DNA of 64,000 nucleotides from Chitinophaga pinensis (GCA_945871905.1 CAMBXL010000007.1:60344-124343); one strand, 5' to 3'. Counted from the first letter of the stretch, positions 28,386-38,159 are shown. Made by a program: numbers and translations. The notes: generated by a model from the sequence alone, not told the origin.

Positions 28386-29618
28386 TTAGTAGATATTAAG
28401 CAATAGGTTTATATCTTTGAAAGGCATATTGAATTTTTTAGACAAAGATTCATTAACCAATTGTCCTTTGTATAGGTAAACGCCGTTTCTGAATCCAGGT
28501 GCAATTTTAATGACATCATGGAAACCTCCATAATTGGAAATATCGTTCAATAATGGAGTGAAAATATTGCTCAAAGCATAGCTAGCGGTTCTAGACACGC
28601 GTGCTGTGATATTTGGTACGCAATAATGAATTACTTCATGTTTTTTGAAAATAGGGCGTTTGTGATTGGTGATTTCTGAAGTCTCAAAAACACCACCTTG
28701 GTCGATACTTACATCAATAATAATACTGTTTGGTTTCATTTTAGCAACCATTTTTTCACTAACCACTACAGGACTTCTGCCTTGTTCTCCTCTTAAAGCC
28801 CCAATGGCAACATCACATGTTCTGAGTGCCTCAGCTAAAATGTTTGGTTGAATAGTCGATGTAAATATTTTTGAACCTATATTGTCTTGAAGTCTTCTTA
28901 AACGGTATAATTCATTGTCAAATATTTTAACATTAGCACCTAATCCCAAGGCTGCTTTACAAGCGTATTCTCCTACAGCACCAGCTCCTATAATAACAAT
29001 TTGAGTAGGGGGAATGCCTGTAAAACCACCTAATAATTCACCTTTTCCAATGTTTGCATTGTTTAGATATTCACTAGCCAAAAGAATAGAAGCATGACCA
29101 GCAAGTTCACTCATCGCTCTGATGATTGGAAAAAATCCAGAATCATCTTGAAGGAATTCATATGCTATGGCATTTATTCTCTTTAATAACATCCTATTCA
29201 AATTGATAGGATCCATTTGGTCGAGCTGTAAGGCAGAAATTAATAATTGATCGGGTTTCATCAACTCAATTTCAGAAGCCGTAGGAGGTTCAATTTTTAA
29301 TATGATATCGGCATTAAAAATTTCTTCATGAGATTGAATAATTGTAGCTCCTGCTTCACTATATTTTTGGTCAGAGAAATGACTAGCCTCACCCGCTTTA
29401 GATTCAATAATTATTTGATGGTCATTTTGAACTAAAAATTCAACAGCAGAGGGCGATAATGGAACTCTATTCTCTTGCGAAGTTGTTTCCTTAGGTATGC
29501 CAATAAATAATTTATGATCCTTTTGTTTGAGTGGCGCAGCCTTTTCTAATGGATGCATGGCATAGGCTTCTTTGGCAATGTCGTTGAATGTAATAATCCC
29601 TTTTTTATTATCGCTCAT
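28386..29618 (-). CDS. ald: Alanine dehydrogenase
   Basis: 410 residues. After a short N-terminal extension (1-32) comes the AlaDH/PNT N-domain starting FIGIPKETTSQENRVPLSP, the NAD-binding Rossmann motif (IVIIGAGAVGEYACKAALGLGANV) and IDVSIDQGGVFETSEIT. The enzyme converts alanine to pyruvate with NAD+. It differs from PntA by lacking the membrane part. Its stop is 2 bases from the MarR stop (convergent). A -7 box lies at 29650-29658. Confidence 0.9.
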   Translation of the reverse strand: MSDNKKGIITFNDIAKEAYAMHPLEKAAPLKQKDHKLFIGIPKETTSQENRVPLSPSAVEFLVQNDHQIIIESKAGEASHFSDQKYSEAGATIIQSHEEIFNADIILKIEPPTASEIELMKPDQLLISALQLDQMDPINLNRMLLKRINAIAYEFLQDDSGFFPIIRAMSELAGHASILLASEYLNNANIGKGELLGGFTGIPPTQIVIIGAGAVGEYACKAALGLGANVKIFDNELYRLRRLQDNIGSKIFTSTIQPNILAEALRTCDVAIGALRGEQGRSPVVVSEKMVAKMKPNSIIIDVSIDQGGVFETSEITNHKRPIFKKHEVIHYCVPNITARVSRTASYALSNIFTPLLNDISNYGGFHDVIKIAPGFRNGVYLYKGQLVNESLSKKFNMPFKDINLLLNIY

Positions 29619-29649
29619 TAGTGAATGTCTGATAAAGTATTCAGTATGA

Positions 29650-29658
29650 GCAAAATTA
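29650..29658 (-). promoter_or_regulatory. -7 box for ald
   Basis: TAATTTTGC on the minus strand; about 31 bases to the ATG. It is one half of the divergent ald/mltD promoter region. Confidence 0.5.
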
Positions 29659-29700
29659 GGAATAAAAATGGATAAAACAATCCAATGATGAATAATATTT

Positions 29701-29732
29701 TGTTGTTATTTGCGTTTCCTTACTTTAGATTT
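29701..29732 (+). promoter_or_regulatory. mltD-operon promoter (TTG - 20 bp - TAGATTTGC)
   Basis: TTG at 29701-29703 and TAGATTTGC at 29724-29732, with 8 bases from the box to ATG 29741. Confidence 0.6.
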
Positions 29733-29740
29733 GCAACACC

Positions 29741-31135
29741 ATGTTCATCAAACGATTGTTACTTATCCTTCTTCTCTTTTTATCGAGTACACAAGCGTTT
29801 ATTTATGCGCAAAAAAATTCTATTTTTAGAATCGATAGTTTGACACATGTGTTCATGTCACAGACATTGAGTAAACCCCAAGTTGGCTTGTCCACAGATG
29901 AGGTGCTGACTTTAACCGAAAGTAAATTCAATGAATTGGTAAGCACCTTAGGGACTACAATCTCGTTTAAATTTGACGAAACAGTTAGGACTCAAATGCA
30001 TTACATGAAACATCCATCGAGTTCTTTTTTGAAAAAAGCACAAAGTAAGAAGAATATTTATTTCAGAGTATTTGAAGAAGTGCTTGACCGAAAAGCGATG
30101 CCTGACGAAATCAAATATCTGTCCATTGTGGAGTCATTATTGAGTGCCAATGCGGTAAGTTGGTGTGGTGCTACTGGTTTATGGCAGTTTATGCCTGCTA
30201 CAGGTAGAATGATGGATTTAACCATTAACAGTGAGGTTGATGAACGAAAAGACTTATACAAAAGTACTGAAAAGGCTTGCGATTATCTTTTGAGTATGTA
30301 TAATTTATATGGCGATTGGTTGTTAGCTTTGTCTGCATACAACGGTGGTCCAGGTAATGTCAATAAGGCCATTAGACGCTCAGGGGGTAAAAAGACATTT
30401 TGGGAAATTAAGCCTTATCTTCCCAAAGAAACCCAACAGTATGTTCCTAAATTTTTGGCAACAGCTTTTCTAATGACTTTCTCTCCACCAGAGTCAGAAG
30501 AGAACAGCCATTTGCTCAAAGAACACGAAACACTTGTGCCAGTGGTCATGTGTTGTGAGGTGGATATGAAATACATTTGTGCAGTGGTTGAACTCAATGA
30601 ATTTGAAAGACAAGAGTGGAACAGTACTTATACCAGCGGTTTAATTCCCTCTACAATGGCCTCCAAAAATGTGGTGTTGCCATATAACAAAGCCATGAAG
30701 TTGGCAGAATGGCAAGACAGTATTTATGGAATAGTTACTCAGTCATTTTCTCCTAAAAAATACATTCAAAACAAAACTGAAACAGTATTTCATACAGTTA
30801 AAAAAGGTCAAAATTTACCTGTAATAGCTGAACAATTTGGTGTAAGTGTCTCCCAAATAAAAAATTGGAATCGCTTAAAATCAAGCAAAGTAAGCGCAGG
30901 TAGAAAATTGAAAATCATTAAAATTTCTCATGAAATTCTGCCTATCAAAGTAAATGAATCAACAAAATTTCTTTATTACATTACAGAAAGCGCTACTGAG
31001 TCTATCCAAGATTTATGTAGCCGTTTTAAGGAATTTGATATCGATAAAACATGTTCTGAAAATGACATTGAAACGTCATTAACGCCAATTGAAAAAGGGA
31101 AATTAATAAAATTGTATTTAAATAATTCTATATAA
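29741..31135 (+). CDS. Membrane-bound lytic murein transglycosylase (MltD-like) with LysM
   Basis: 464 residues. Signal peptide (MFIKRLLLILLLFLSSTQAFIYAQ), then the SLT family 1D domain: the catalytic Glu is in IVESLLSANAVS, followed by GATGLWQFMPATG and ALSAYNGGPGNVNKAI. A C-terminal LysM module (about 347-392, VKKGQNLPVIAEQFGVSVSQIKNW) binds peptidoglycan. It cleaves glycan strands during wall remodelling. First gene of a tight operon: only one base separates it from the next gene. Confidence 0.92.
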   Translation: MFIKRLLLILLLFLSSTQAFIYAQKNSIFRIDSLTHVFMSQTLSKPQVGLSTDEVLTLTESKFNELVSTLGTTISFKFDETVRTQMHYMKHPSSSFLKKAQSKKNIYFRVFEEVLDRKAMPDEIKYLSIVESLLSANAVSWCGATGLWQFMPATGRMMDLTINSEVDERKDLYKSTEKACDYLLSMYNLYGDWLLALSAYNGGPGNVNKAIRRSGGKKTFWEIKPYLPKETQQYVPKFLATAFLMTFSPPESEENSHLLKEHETLVPVVMCCEVDMKYICAVVELNEFERQEWNSTYTSGLIPSTMASKNVVLPYNKAMKLAEWQDSIYGIVTQSFSPKKYIQNKTETVFHTVKKGQNLPVIAEQFGVSVSQIKNWNRLKSSKVSAGRKLKIIKISHEILPIKVNESTKFLYYITESATESIQDLCSRFKEFDIDKTCSENDIETSLTPIEKGKLIKLYLNNSI

Positions 31136-31136
31136 A

Positions 31137-32198
31137 ATGTATTCAAAAATTTATGTTGCTCTAAGTATATTACTTTTAGTGTCTTGTTCTCGTCAACAAA
31201 AAAACGAATTACCCGATTCTGTTGGGAAACTGGGTAGTTTAGTGGTTGTTTCCGATGCTGAAACGCACAAGGTTATGAATAACAGTATCGAAGATTTGTT
31301 CTTGAGTCCTGTGCCGCACTTACCAAATGGGGAGCCTTACTTTGAGATTGTTAAACCTGAAGCTTATGATTTTAGCCGATTCTTTTTTAATCACAAATCA
31401 GTTTTGGTTTTGGTCAATGAAAGTAATTTGGAGTCAATGCAAGAATTATTGAAACCCTTTACCGAAAAAACGATTCAGAAACTAATAAATGATACCGCGC
31501 CTGTGTTAATGAATAAAAAGGATTTGTTTGCCAAACATCAACATGTTGTATACTTATTTGGAAAGAATAGACAGGATTTAAACACCAAATTCCTCAAAGC
31601 AAAACAAAATATTTTAAATGCACTAATGGATTTTGAACTTCAAGACCAGCATGATAAAATGTATAAAGATACCTCTAACATAACTAAGTATCAAAAGCAA
31701 ATTATGTTGGCCCATGGAATGACTGTTCAAGTTCCTGGGATTTTCCAACTTAAAAAAGTAAAAGAAGATGTGTTTTGGTTTCAATTTGATGCGATAGAAG
31801 GTGAAACTCCCAAAAATATTGGACTATTGGTTCATTCATATCCTTATAAGGACACTTCTGATTTTTCATATTCTTCTATTATTTCAGCAAGAGACAGTGT
31901 TTGTAAATATCTGATTGCAGGAGAATTACCCGGAACCTACATGGGGACAACCGAAAGTGAATACTATCCTCCCCGTTTTAAAACGGTAGAAAATATTAAA
32001 GGTAGATACGCTGTAAAAATTAGAGGGTGGTGGACGATAAAAGGATTAAGCCAAGCTGGGCCGTTTATTCGATATGTCATTCACATGCCAGAAAAAAACC
32101 GTTTGTTTGTGTTTGAAGGTTTTGTTTACAAACCAAGTTTAAATACCAAAGAACGTGATTTAAGATTTATTGAGTCTATAGCCAAAAGCATAAAATAA
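31137..32198 (+). CDS. DUF4837 family lipoprotein
   Basis: 353 residues; lipoprotein signal MYSKIYVALSILLLVSC with Cys17. The mature part (DSVGKLGSLVVVSDAETH at the start; YMGTTESEYYPPRFKTV and GRYAVKIRGWWTIKGLSQAGPFI later) matches the DUF4837 family found in Bacteroidota, whose function is unknown. It is probably an outer-membrane or periplasmic lipoprotein. Coupled to purN by a TAATG overlap. Confidence 0.8.
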   Translation: MYSKIYVALSILLLVSCSRQQKNELPDSVGKLGSLVVVSDAETHKVMNNSIEDLFLSPVPHLPNGEPYFEIVKPEAYDFSRFFFNHKSVLVLVNESNLESMQELLKPFTEKTIQKLINDTAPVLMNKKDLFAKHQHVVYLFGKNRQDLNTKFLKAKQNILNALMDFELQDQHDKMYKDTSNITKYQKQIMLAHGMTVQVPGIFQLKKVKEDVFWFQFDAIEGETPKNIGLLVHSYPYKDTSDFSYSSIISARDSVCKYLIAGELPGTYMGTTESEYYPPRFKTVENIKGRYAVKIRGWWTIKGLSQAGPFIRYVIHMPEKNRLFVFEGFVYKPSLNTKERDLRFIESIAKSIK

Positions 32199-32770
32199 TG
32201 TCTAAGAAAAATATCGTTGTTTTTGCTTCAGGAAGCGGATCTAACGCATTGAATTTAATTCATTATTTTAACTCAAGCGAAACGGCTGTTGTTAATGCAG
32301 TTTTCACAAACAATAAAAATGCAGGCGTTATCTCTAAAGCAATAGAAAACCGAGTGGCGGTTCAAAGATTCAATAAAATTGATTTTTACGAAACGACACA
32401 AGTGATTGATTGGGTCGAAATTTATAATCCTGATTTAATTGTCTTGGCTGGTTTTTTATGGTTGGTGCCTCCTTCATTTATAGAACATTTTGAGGGTAAA
32501 ATTATTAATTTACACCCTTCCTTATTGCCCAAGTTTGGCGGCAAAGGCATGTATGGCAAAAATGTACATCAAGCGGTTTTAGAGTCTCATGAAACAGAAA
32601 CGGGAATAACTATTCATAAGGTGAACAAAGAATACGATAAAGGTGAAATTTTATGTCAAGCGAAGTTTAGTATTGAATCCAATGATGATATCAATCATAT
32701 TGAGTCAAAAATTCATGATCTTGAGTTTTTTCATTTACCTAAAACCATAGAAACAATCCTTGCGAAATAA
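32198..32770 (+). CDS. purN: Phosphoribosylglycinamide formyltransferase
   Basis: 190 residues; transfers formyl from 10-formyl-THF to GAR in purine synthesis. GSGSN phosphate loop (12-16), and the catalytic triad Asn104 and His106 (INLHPSLLP) with Asp147 (EYDKGEI). Full length. It overlaps the next gene's start by 11 bases. Placement among cell-envelope genes is a Bacteroidota habit rather than a pathway link. Confidence 0.95.
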   Translation: MSKKNIVVFASGSGSNALNLIHYFNSSETAVVNAVFTNNKNAGVISKAIENRVAVQRFNKIDFYETTQVIDWVEIYNPDLIVLAGFLWLVPPSFIEHFEGKIINLHPSLLPKFGGKGMYGKNVHQAVLESHETETGITIHKVNKEYDKGEILCQAKFSIESNDDINHIESKIHDLEFFHLPKTIETILAK

Positions 32771-33731
32771 GCTATCTTTCGTATGTCTTTTGGTTTGTTT
32801 AGTTTTTTCAAATAAAACAAACGCTTGGGGATTTTATGGTCATCGCAAAATCAATGAAATTGCCGTTTTTACTTTGCCTAAACCATTGTTTGGGTTTTAC
32901 AAATACCATGTAGATTATATTAGAACCCATGCTGTAGATGCAGACAGCAGACGCTACATGATAAAAGAGGAAGCTTGTAGACATTTTCTTGATGGCGATT
33001 TTTATGAATGTTGCTTACCCATAGATACAATTCCACAAAAGTATAAAGATGCAGTGTTAAAGTACACTGAAGACTCTGTTCTTGCTCATGGAATAGTTCC
33101 ATGGCATATACAAACAATGATGTGGCGATTGACGGAGGCTTTTAAAGCTAAAGATATTTTAAAAATTCTCAAATACAGTGCAGACCTAGGACATTATGTT
33201 GCCGATTGCCATGTTCCTTTACATGCTTCCTCAAACTACAATGGTCAAAAAACCAATCAAGTTGGTATTCATGCCCTTTGGGAAAGTCGTTTGCCTGAAT
33301 TGTTCAATGAATCTTACGATTTCATGACCGGGTTAGCACAATATGATGAAAACCCTAAACTCAAAATTTGGAAAGCCTACGAGGAGAGTTTTGGTTTGGT
33401 TGACAGTGTTTTAAGGGTTGAAAAAAGGGTGTCTCTAATGTATGAAGACGATTTAAAATACTCTTATGAAAAAAGAGGGAATCAAGTGCTTCGTGTTTAT
33501 TCTAAGGCATTTTCGGAATCCTATCACCAAGCTTTGGGCAATATGGTTGAACAAAGAATGAGAGCCTCTATTCAGTTGCTAGGAACCTTGTGGTACACCT
33601 GTTGGGTTGATGCGGGTCAGCCAGACCTGGAAAATATGCCTTTGGAACAATTGCCTGTTAAACCTACAGAAGATGATGTGCCAGTCAATACACCAATTAA
33701 TGATAAAATGTTGGGCAGACCCGAAGATTGA
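32760..33731 (+). CDS. Zinc-dependent phospholipase C / S1-P1 nuclease-like exported enzyme
   Basis: 323 residues with a TTG start at 32760 (no ATG fits) and a signal peptide ending after Ala22, so that mature Trp23 and His28 (WGFYGHRKIN) can bind zinc through the new N-terminus, as in the family. Later His/Asp ligands are in DLGHYVADCHVPLHAS and HALWESRLPEL. Whether it acts on phospholipids or nucleic acid is not decidable. Its stop abuts the convergent corA stop with no gap. Confidence 0.8.
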   Translation: MRNKLSFVCLLVCLVFSNKTNAWGFYGHRKINEIAVFTLPKPLFGFYKYHVDYIRTHAVDADSRRYMIKEEACRHFLDGDFYECCLPIDTIPQKYKDAVLKYTEDSVLAHGIVPWHIQTMMWRLTEAFKAKDILKILKYSADLGHYVADCHVPLHASSNYNGQKTNQVGIHALWESRLPELFNESYDFMTGLAQYDENPKLKIWKAYEESFGLVDSVLRVEKRVSLMYEDDLKYSYEKRGNQVLRVYSKAFSESYHQALGNMVEQRMRASIQLLGTLWYTCWVDAGQPDLENMPLEQLPVKPTEDDVPVNTPINDKMLGRPED

Positions 33732-34820
33732 TTAAAACCAGTTTTTGCGTTTGAAATAATAAAGCATTACAATAACAACCATAACGGTTAAACCCCAAAA
33801 GTAATAATAGGCATTTGGGTTGTTTAAACCAGGGAAATAACCAAAGTTCATTCCAAATACTCCAGTTAAAAAACTAAGTGGCATAAAGATAGTACTGATA
33901 ATGGTTAATACTTTCATCACCTGATTTAATCGGTTGCTCATACTCGACAAATAAATGTTCATTAAGTCACTCAACAAACTCTTTTGATTTTCTATGTTTT
34001 CTGAGACTAAATAAGCGTGATCGTAAATGTCTTTAAAATAATTAACATTTTTGGTCTCAAATAAATCATTGTTACCTGATATTATTTTGTTGAGCATATC
34101 ACGCATTGGCTGAATGTTTTTACCAACTAACATCAAATTCTTTTTGAGTTCTTGAATTTTTAAAGATGTTTTTTGGGTTGGTTTATGCGTAATTTCAATT
34201 TCAATATCTTCAGAAATATCACTGAAATGGTCAATCAAAATAAAATAATGGTCAACGACTGTATCCAATATTTTATAAAGTAAATAATCTGTTTTTCTTT
34301 GTCTTATTGAACCAATAGATTCCATCAGCCTGTCTTTTATGTCTTTGAAAAAATCAATGTCTCTCTCTTGAAACGATATCAAATAGTTTTTTCCAATGAT
34401 TAAACTGATTTGTTCACTCTCTAGTTGGTTTGTTTCTTTACTCAGGTATAAATATTTGAAAGTGATAAAAAAATAATCATCAAACTCCTCAATTTTTGTT
34501 CTTTGTTGGGTGTTTAATATATCTTCTTGAATAAGTGGATGTATGTCAAAAACAGCACAAATTTCTGCTATTTTATCTGAGCTATGAACCCCATTAACCG
34601 AAATCCATTGGTTGTCTAATTTAGATTTGTAGTTGGTTAATTCTTTGATCGAAGCAATCGTTTTTTCCTCAAAATGATCTTTTTGGTAGGTTATTAATTT
34701 GACTTCGATAGGGTGGTTCCGGTCCTGACCCACATAAACTAAACTCTCAGGCGGTAAACCAGTTTTGCTGGAAAACCGATGTTTTATTTTGGATGTCCCT
34801 TTTTTTAGTTTGTTAATCAT
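33732..34820 (-). CDS. corA: CorA-type magnesium/cobalt transporter
   Basis: 362 residues from ATG 34820. Large cytoplasmic funnel domain, then two C-terminal membrane segments with the pore signature LTGVFGMNFG (GMN) between the first and second, and a Lys-rich C-terminus (FKRKNWF). The upstream TTG (34841) that would add seven residues falls inside the -7 box at 34838-34846, so it is rejected. Ion specificity (Mg2+, Co2+, Zn2+) is not readable. Confidence 0.93.
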   Translation of the reverse strand: MINKLKKGTSKIKHRFSSKTGLPPESLVYVGQDRNHPIEVKLITYQKDHFEEKTIASIKELTNYKSKLDNQWISVNGVHSSDKIAEICAVFDIHPLIQEDILNTQQRTKIEEFDDYFFITFKYLYLSKETNQLESEQISLIIGKNYLISFQERDIDFFKDIKDRLMESIGSIRQRKTDYLLYKILDTVVDHYFILIDHFSDISEDIEIEITHKPTQKTSLKIQELKKNLMLVGKNIQPMRDMLNKIISGNNDLFETKNVNYFKDIYDHAYLVSENIENQKSLLSDLMNIYLSSMSNRLNQVMKVLTIISTIFMPLSFLTGVFGMNFGYFPGLNNPNAYYYFWGLTVMVVIVMLYYFKRKNWF

Positions 34821-34837
34821 ACAATCAAAAGATGATT

Positions 34838-34846
34838 CCAAAAGTA
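34838..34846 (-). promoter_or_regulatory. -7 box for corA
   Basis: TACTTTTGG on the minus strand, 17 bases before ATG 34820. Confidence 0.5.
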
Positions 34847-34880
34847 TGAATATCTATTTGATTTTCAATTAAAAAATAAA

Positions 34881-37421
34881 CTACTGCTTAACTAATTTAA
34901 AATGAAGGAGTTCGTTTTGGTCCGAAACTTTAATCAAATAAATACCGCTTTTCCATTTGTTGGTATTTATTTCTAATTGATTTTCGTCAACGCAATCACA
35001 TTCAAATACAAGTTGTCCATGAATATTAAAGACCGTTATTTTTGAATCAGGATTGATGTTGGTTAATCGTAATTGATTATTAAAAGGATTGGGATTAATA
35101 TTGATTTTGGATTTGTTATTACTGCTAATTTGGCTAAAGTCAGGGATAGTTAAATTCTGTGTGCTTGAATCTACACAACCTGTATTGTTTTGAGTTTTTA
35201 ATTGCACCACTAATGACTTACCCGAATAGGCAAGGAGTGATTTAATTAAAGTAGCATTTCCAATAGTTTTGGAAGTGTCCACAAGCCATTCATAGTTGTT
35301 CAATGACTTTTCTACCGCTTCGAAAGTATAGTTGAACCAATTTTTTTCAACAGTGAAGTCGGCATTAGGTAAGTCAAAAGTTTTTACAATTTTAGGGGCA
35401 TACGTTTTTTTACAAGTTTGATTGCTAACCGTTAAAACAAGCTGATCGCCATTTGCCAAATTGGTATACTTGTATGAAGGTGAAGTGCTCGAAATAATAA
35501 GAGTGCCATTTTTAAAGAACTGATAATTTGAGTAAATTGATGGCGCACTAAAAGTGTATTCATCGCTACAAATTGATAAGTTTTGAGCCATTCCCACACC
35601 CTCATTGTCGATAGTATCAACTGTGTAATGGAGTGTTTCTTGAATTGGAGAGCAATTTAATTTAGAACTATCAATGATTGAAATTTTAATAGAATCAGAT
35701 TGAGTTGCTTTTATTTTATAGATAGTATCAGTGCTGTAATTGGAGTTGTTAAATGAAATACTATACCTAGAATTGAATAATTTATTAACATTAAATTGGA
35801 TAGAATCACCCTTACAAACGCGATTTTTATAATTCGTTGTATAGCTAAGGTCAGAACAGTCATTGGTAAGAAAATCAACTGTTTCTTGATTTAAGCTACA
35901 AACTGTGTTTTGTTGTATTAAAATACGTACACGATACCAAGTATTTGGATTTAAGTTGGTAAAATGAACTGATGTGTCTGTCAGAGAAACAATATCTCTC
36001 ATATTTGGAGTCACAATAAAAGCATATTTAGTAATAAAACTATTTTTTCTTAAGGTTATAATAGCAGAAGAAGTGGTTTTTTGAATACTAAGTCCAAACA
36101 ATGTTTGATTTGGGCTTATCTTTAAGATCAAACTATTAACAAAGCCACTCAGGCATCCATCCACACTCTTCAGTCTGGCTTGCACTGTGCAATTTTGATT
36201 GGAAGAAATGCGTTCTCCATTCCCTTTGGTTTTGGAATAGAGTGAACCGTTTACAAACCAATACACACTGTCAATGTTTTGACCTGTAACAAAAAAACTA
36301 TCATTTATAATGTCGCAGTAGTTAGTATCATTGGATTTGTTGGTCAATACTCCTGAAGCACTGCGGTTTAAATTGACTCTATAAGTGGGACTTGTAGAAC
36401 TGCATCCTGTTGTTGTAATAGTGGCCCTTACTCTGTAATTTCCTGAATCTTTTACTATTTTGGTTCGACCTGTAGAGACATTAGGGGTCCATGAATAAGT
36501 TGTATTTGCAATGGCGTTGGCTTGTAGGATAATAGAATCTCCTTTGCAAATATTAGCAGAACTGCCATTGGTAATTGAAACATTGGGTGAGGGTGATAGG
36601 TTTAGTCTTAAGGTGTCAGGGGAACTTACACCTTTGTTGTTTCTTACATTTAATATTGCTATTCTTTGTCCGGATGAACCCCAAGTTACAATTGGGTTTT
36701 GAACATTACTAGTTGTAGGAGAACCATTCACTATTCTCCAAGAGTAACTATTGGTTGAATTTGTCCCAGAACCATTTAATTGTATATCGGAGTTGTTACA
36801 AAGAGGAGAGGTGCTGGAACTTGCCGTTGCCTTAGGAAGTAAATTGGAAGGATTTACTTCAAATGTTTTGGCATACACTAAGTCACCACTATTGCTTTGA
36901 TTGTTATTATCGGTCGCCATAACCACCACATAAAATGTAATTTTTCCAACATTGGTAATTGGTGCTTTCCATTCAAAAGTCCATCTTGTACTATCGGTTG
37001 CAACAGAAGCGGTACCTGTTGAGGTATGTTGAATATATTCTCTGGTTCTAGAATTAATAGTTCTCGTTACACGACTGGTTCTATTGTTTGTATTTGTAAA
37101 GGTCCCAATTGGTTCATTTGCCGCATTTAAGGCCGTAATTTGGAAGCCAAACTTTGAACGACTAGATTGTTTAAATGTGACTTCTAAGTTATATGTTGAG
37201 TCGGGGATGTATCCGCTTCCCGTAAAGTTGCCCTTAAAACGCAAACTGTTCAGTTGAGTTCCTGTTGTAATTAAACTGCCTCCATGGCACGAAACGCAAG
37301 AGCTTTCTCCGGGTGCATTGGTATTGCCTCCGCCGGGACCACTGGCATTGTTGATTGCGGAACACAAGAAGATAATAAAGAAAAGTCCGATTAAGACATT
37401 GAGTTGTATTTTTCTAGTCAT
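34881..37421 (-). CDS. T9SS-exported protein with CxxCH motif and choice-of-anchor V domain
   Basis: 846 residues from ATG 37421. Signal peptide (about 1-24), then a Pro/Gly-rich stretch and a single haem-type motif C42-V-S-C45-H46, followed by a beta-sandwich resembling the choice-of-anchor V/reelin-like domain (about 50-195), several Ig/PKD-like repeats, and a C-terminal type A T9SS sorting domain (about 772-846: INPNPFNNQLRLTN, GIYLIKVSDQ). It should be secreted through T9SS and attached to the surface. Ligand unknown. An upstream TTG start (37442) lies inside the promoter box and is rejected. Confidence 0.82.
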   Translation of the reverse strand: MTRKIQLNVLIGLFFIIFLCSAINNASGPGGGNTNAPGESSCVSCHGGSLITTGTQLNSLRFKGNFTGSGYIPDSTYNLEVTFKQSSRSKFGFQITALNAANEPIGTFTNTNNRTSRVTRTINSRTREYIQHTSTGTASVATDSTRWTFEWKAPITNVGKITFYVVVMATDNNNQSNSGDLVYAKTFEVNPSNLLPKATASSSTSPLCNNSDIQLNGSGTNSTNSYSWRIVNGSPTTSNVQNPIVTWGSSGQRIAILNVRNNKGVSSPDTLRLNLSPSPNVSITNGSSANICKGDSIILQANAIANTTYSWTPNVSTGRTKIVKDSGNYRVRATITTTGCSSTSPTYRVNLNRSASGVLTNKSNDTNYCDIINDSFFVTGQNIDSVYWFVNGSLYSKTKGNGERISSNQNCTVQARLKSVDGCLSGFVNSLILKISPNQTLFGLSIQKTTSSAIITLRKNSFITKYAFIVTPNMRDIVSLTDTSVHFTNLNPNTWYRVRILIQQNTVCSLNQETVDFLTNDCSDLSYTTNYKNRVCKGDSIQFNVNKLFNSRYSISFNNSNYSTDTIYKIKATQSDSIKISIIDSSKLNCSPIQETLHYTVDTIDNEGVGMAQNLSICSDEYTFSAPSIYSNYQFFKNGTLIISSTSPSYKYTNLANGDQLVLTVSNQTCKKTYAPKIVKTFDLPNADFTVEKNWFNYTFEAVEKSLNNYEWLVDTSKTIGNATLIKSLLAYSGKSLVVQLKTQNNTGCVDSSTQNLTIPDFSQISSNNKSKININPNPFNNQLRLTNINPDSKITVFNIHGQLVFECDCVDENQLEINTNKWKSGIYLIKVSDQNELLHFKLVKQ

Positions 37422-37438
37422 TTGAATTAATTTCGACT

Positions 37439-37447
37439 TCAAAGTTA
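37439..37447 (-). promoter_or_regulatory. -7 box for the T9SS protein gene
   Basis: TAACTTTGA on the minus strand, 17 bases before ATG 37421. Confidence 0.5.
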
Positions 37448-37481
37448 AATTAATAAATGATGTAGATTGGTCTTTTATAAC

Positions 37482-37497
37482 AAATATTGCAATATTT
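37482..37497. promoter_or_regulatory. Perfect 16-bp palindrome upstream of the T9SS protein promoter
   Basis: AAATATTGCAATATTT is exactly self-complementary and lies about 35 bases upstream of the -7 box at 37439-37447, where an activator or repressor might bind. Regulator unknown. Confidence 0.4.
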
Positions 37498-37554
37498 TGA
37501 CAATTGCATACTTTGTTTTAATAAACGCAAGTAATTTTAAATTAAATGCTTAGC

Positions 37555-38121
37555 TTATTGAAGTCGATGGTTGATAATATGTTCAGCTTTTTCGTAGAGT
37601 TGGAAAGGTGAAAATTTTCGCCAATCCATTTCATCTAATTCGCCACCATAGTTGACATAATAGTCGATTCCTGCGGCATTAAAGTCCTCTAAAACATGCG
37701 GGCGGAAATTGATAAAACTGATCCAACCATCTTCAATATCATTGAACCATTCTTCGTAATAAGAATCGTCTGAGGAATGAAAATTAAGAACATTTTCACC
37801 AATAATAATGAATTTATTGACGCCTTCATTGAGAATCAGTTCTAAAATTTCTCTTTTGAGTTGCATAATGTCGCTGTTAATAACATCGTTCCATTCGCCT
37901 ATTAGCTCAATGATACAATATCCTTCAGTGTAATCTACATAAATGATTTTGAGGTAAAGGGTGTTTGAACCAAAATTATCCCATTGTGGGTGAATCAGAA
38001 AATTATAAATGGCATTGGTGAATTCAAATTCACTGTGAATTTGTTCAAAAAAGGGAGATTTTTCATCATTTTCTGAGTTGTACAAATGCAACCAATTATA
38101 ATGGGGTTCAATGTCATGCAT
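37555..38121 (-). CDS. Conserved-looking cytoplasmic protein of unknown function
   Basis: 188 residues, acidic, no signal peptide or membrane segment. Mixed alpha/beta pattern with strands such as TLYLKIIYVDYTEGYCIIELIG and KFIIIGENVLNF, and many Trp/Tyr/Asp residues (YYEEWFNDIEDGW). I recognise no family. Its -7 box is only 4 bases upstream of the ATG, so the mRNA should be leaderless; it is divergent from the sialidase-like gene. Confidence 0.75.
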   Translation of the reverse strand: MHDIEPHYNWLHLYNSENDEKSPFFEQIHSEFEFTNAIYNFLIHPQWDNFGSNTLYLKIIYVDYTEGYCIIELIGEWNDVINSDIMQLKREILELILNEGVNKFIIIGENVLNFHSSDDSYYEEWFNDIEDGWISFINFRPHVLEDFNAAGIDYYVNYGGELDEMDWRKFSPFQLYEKAEHIINHRLQ

Positions 38122-38125
38122 CTTT

Positions 38126-38134
38126 GCAAAATTA
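38126..38134 (-). promoter_or_regulatory. -7 box 4 bases from the ATG (leaderless)
   Basis: TAATTTTGC on the minus strand; ATG at 38121. Confidence 0.55.
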
Positions 38135-38159
38135 TAACCATTTTTTTATTTATTTAAAT

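Noticed and set aside
37421..37442. Start of the T9SS protein at TTG 37442
   Set aside because: The TTG belongs to the -7 box TAACTTTGA; the ATG at 37421 begins the signal peptide.
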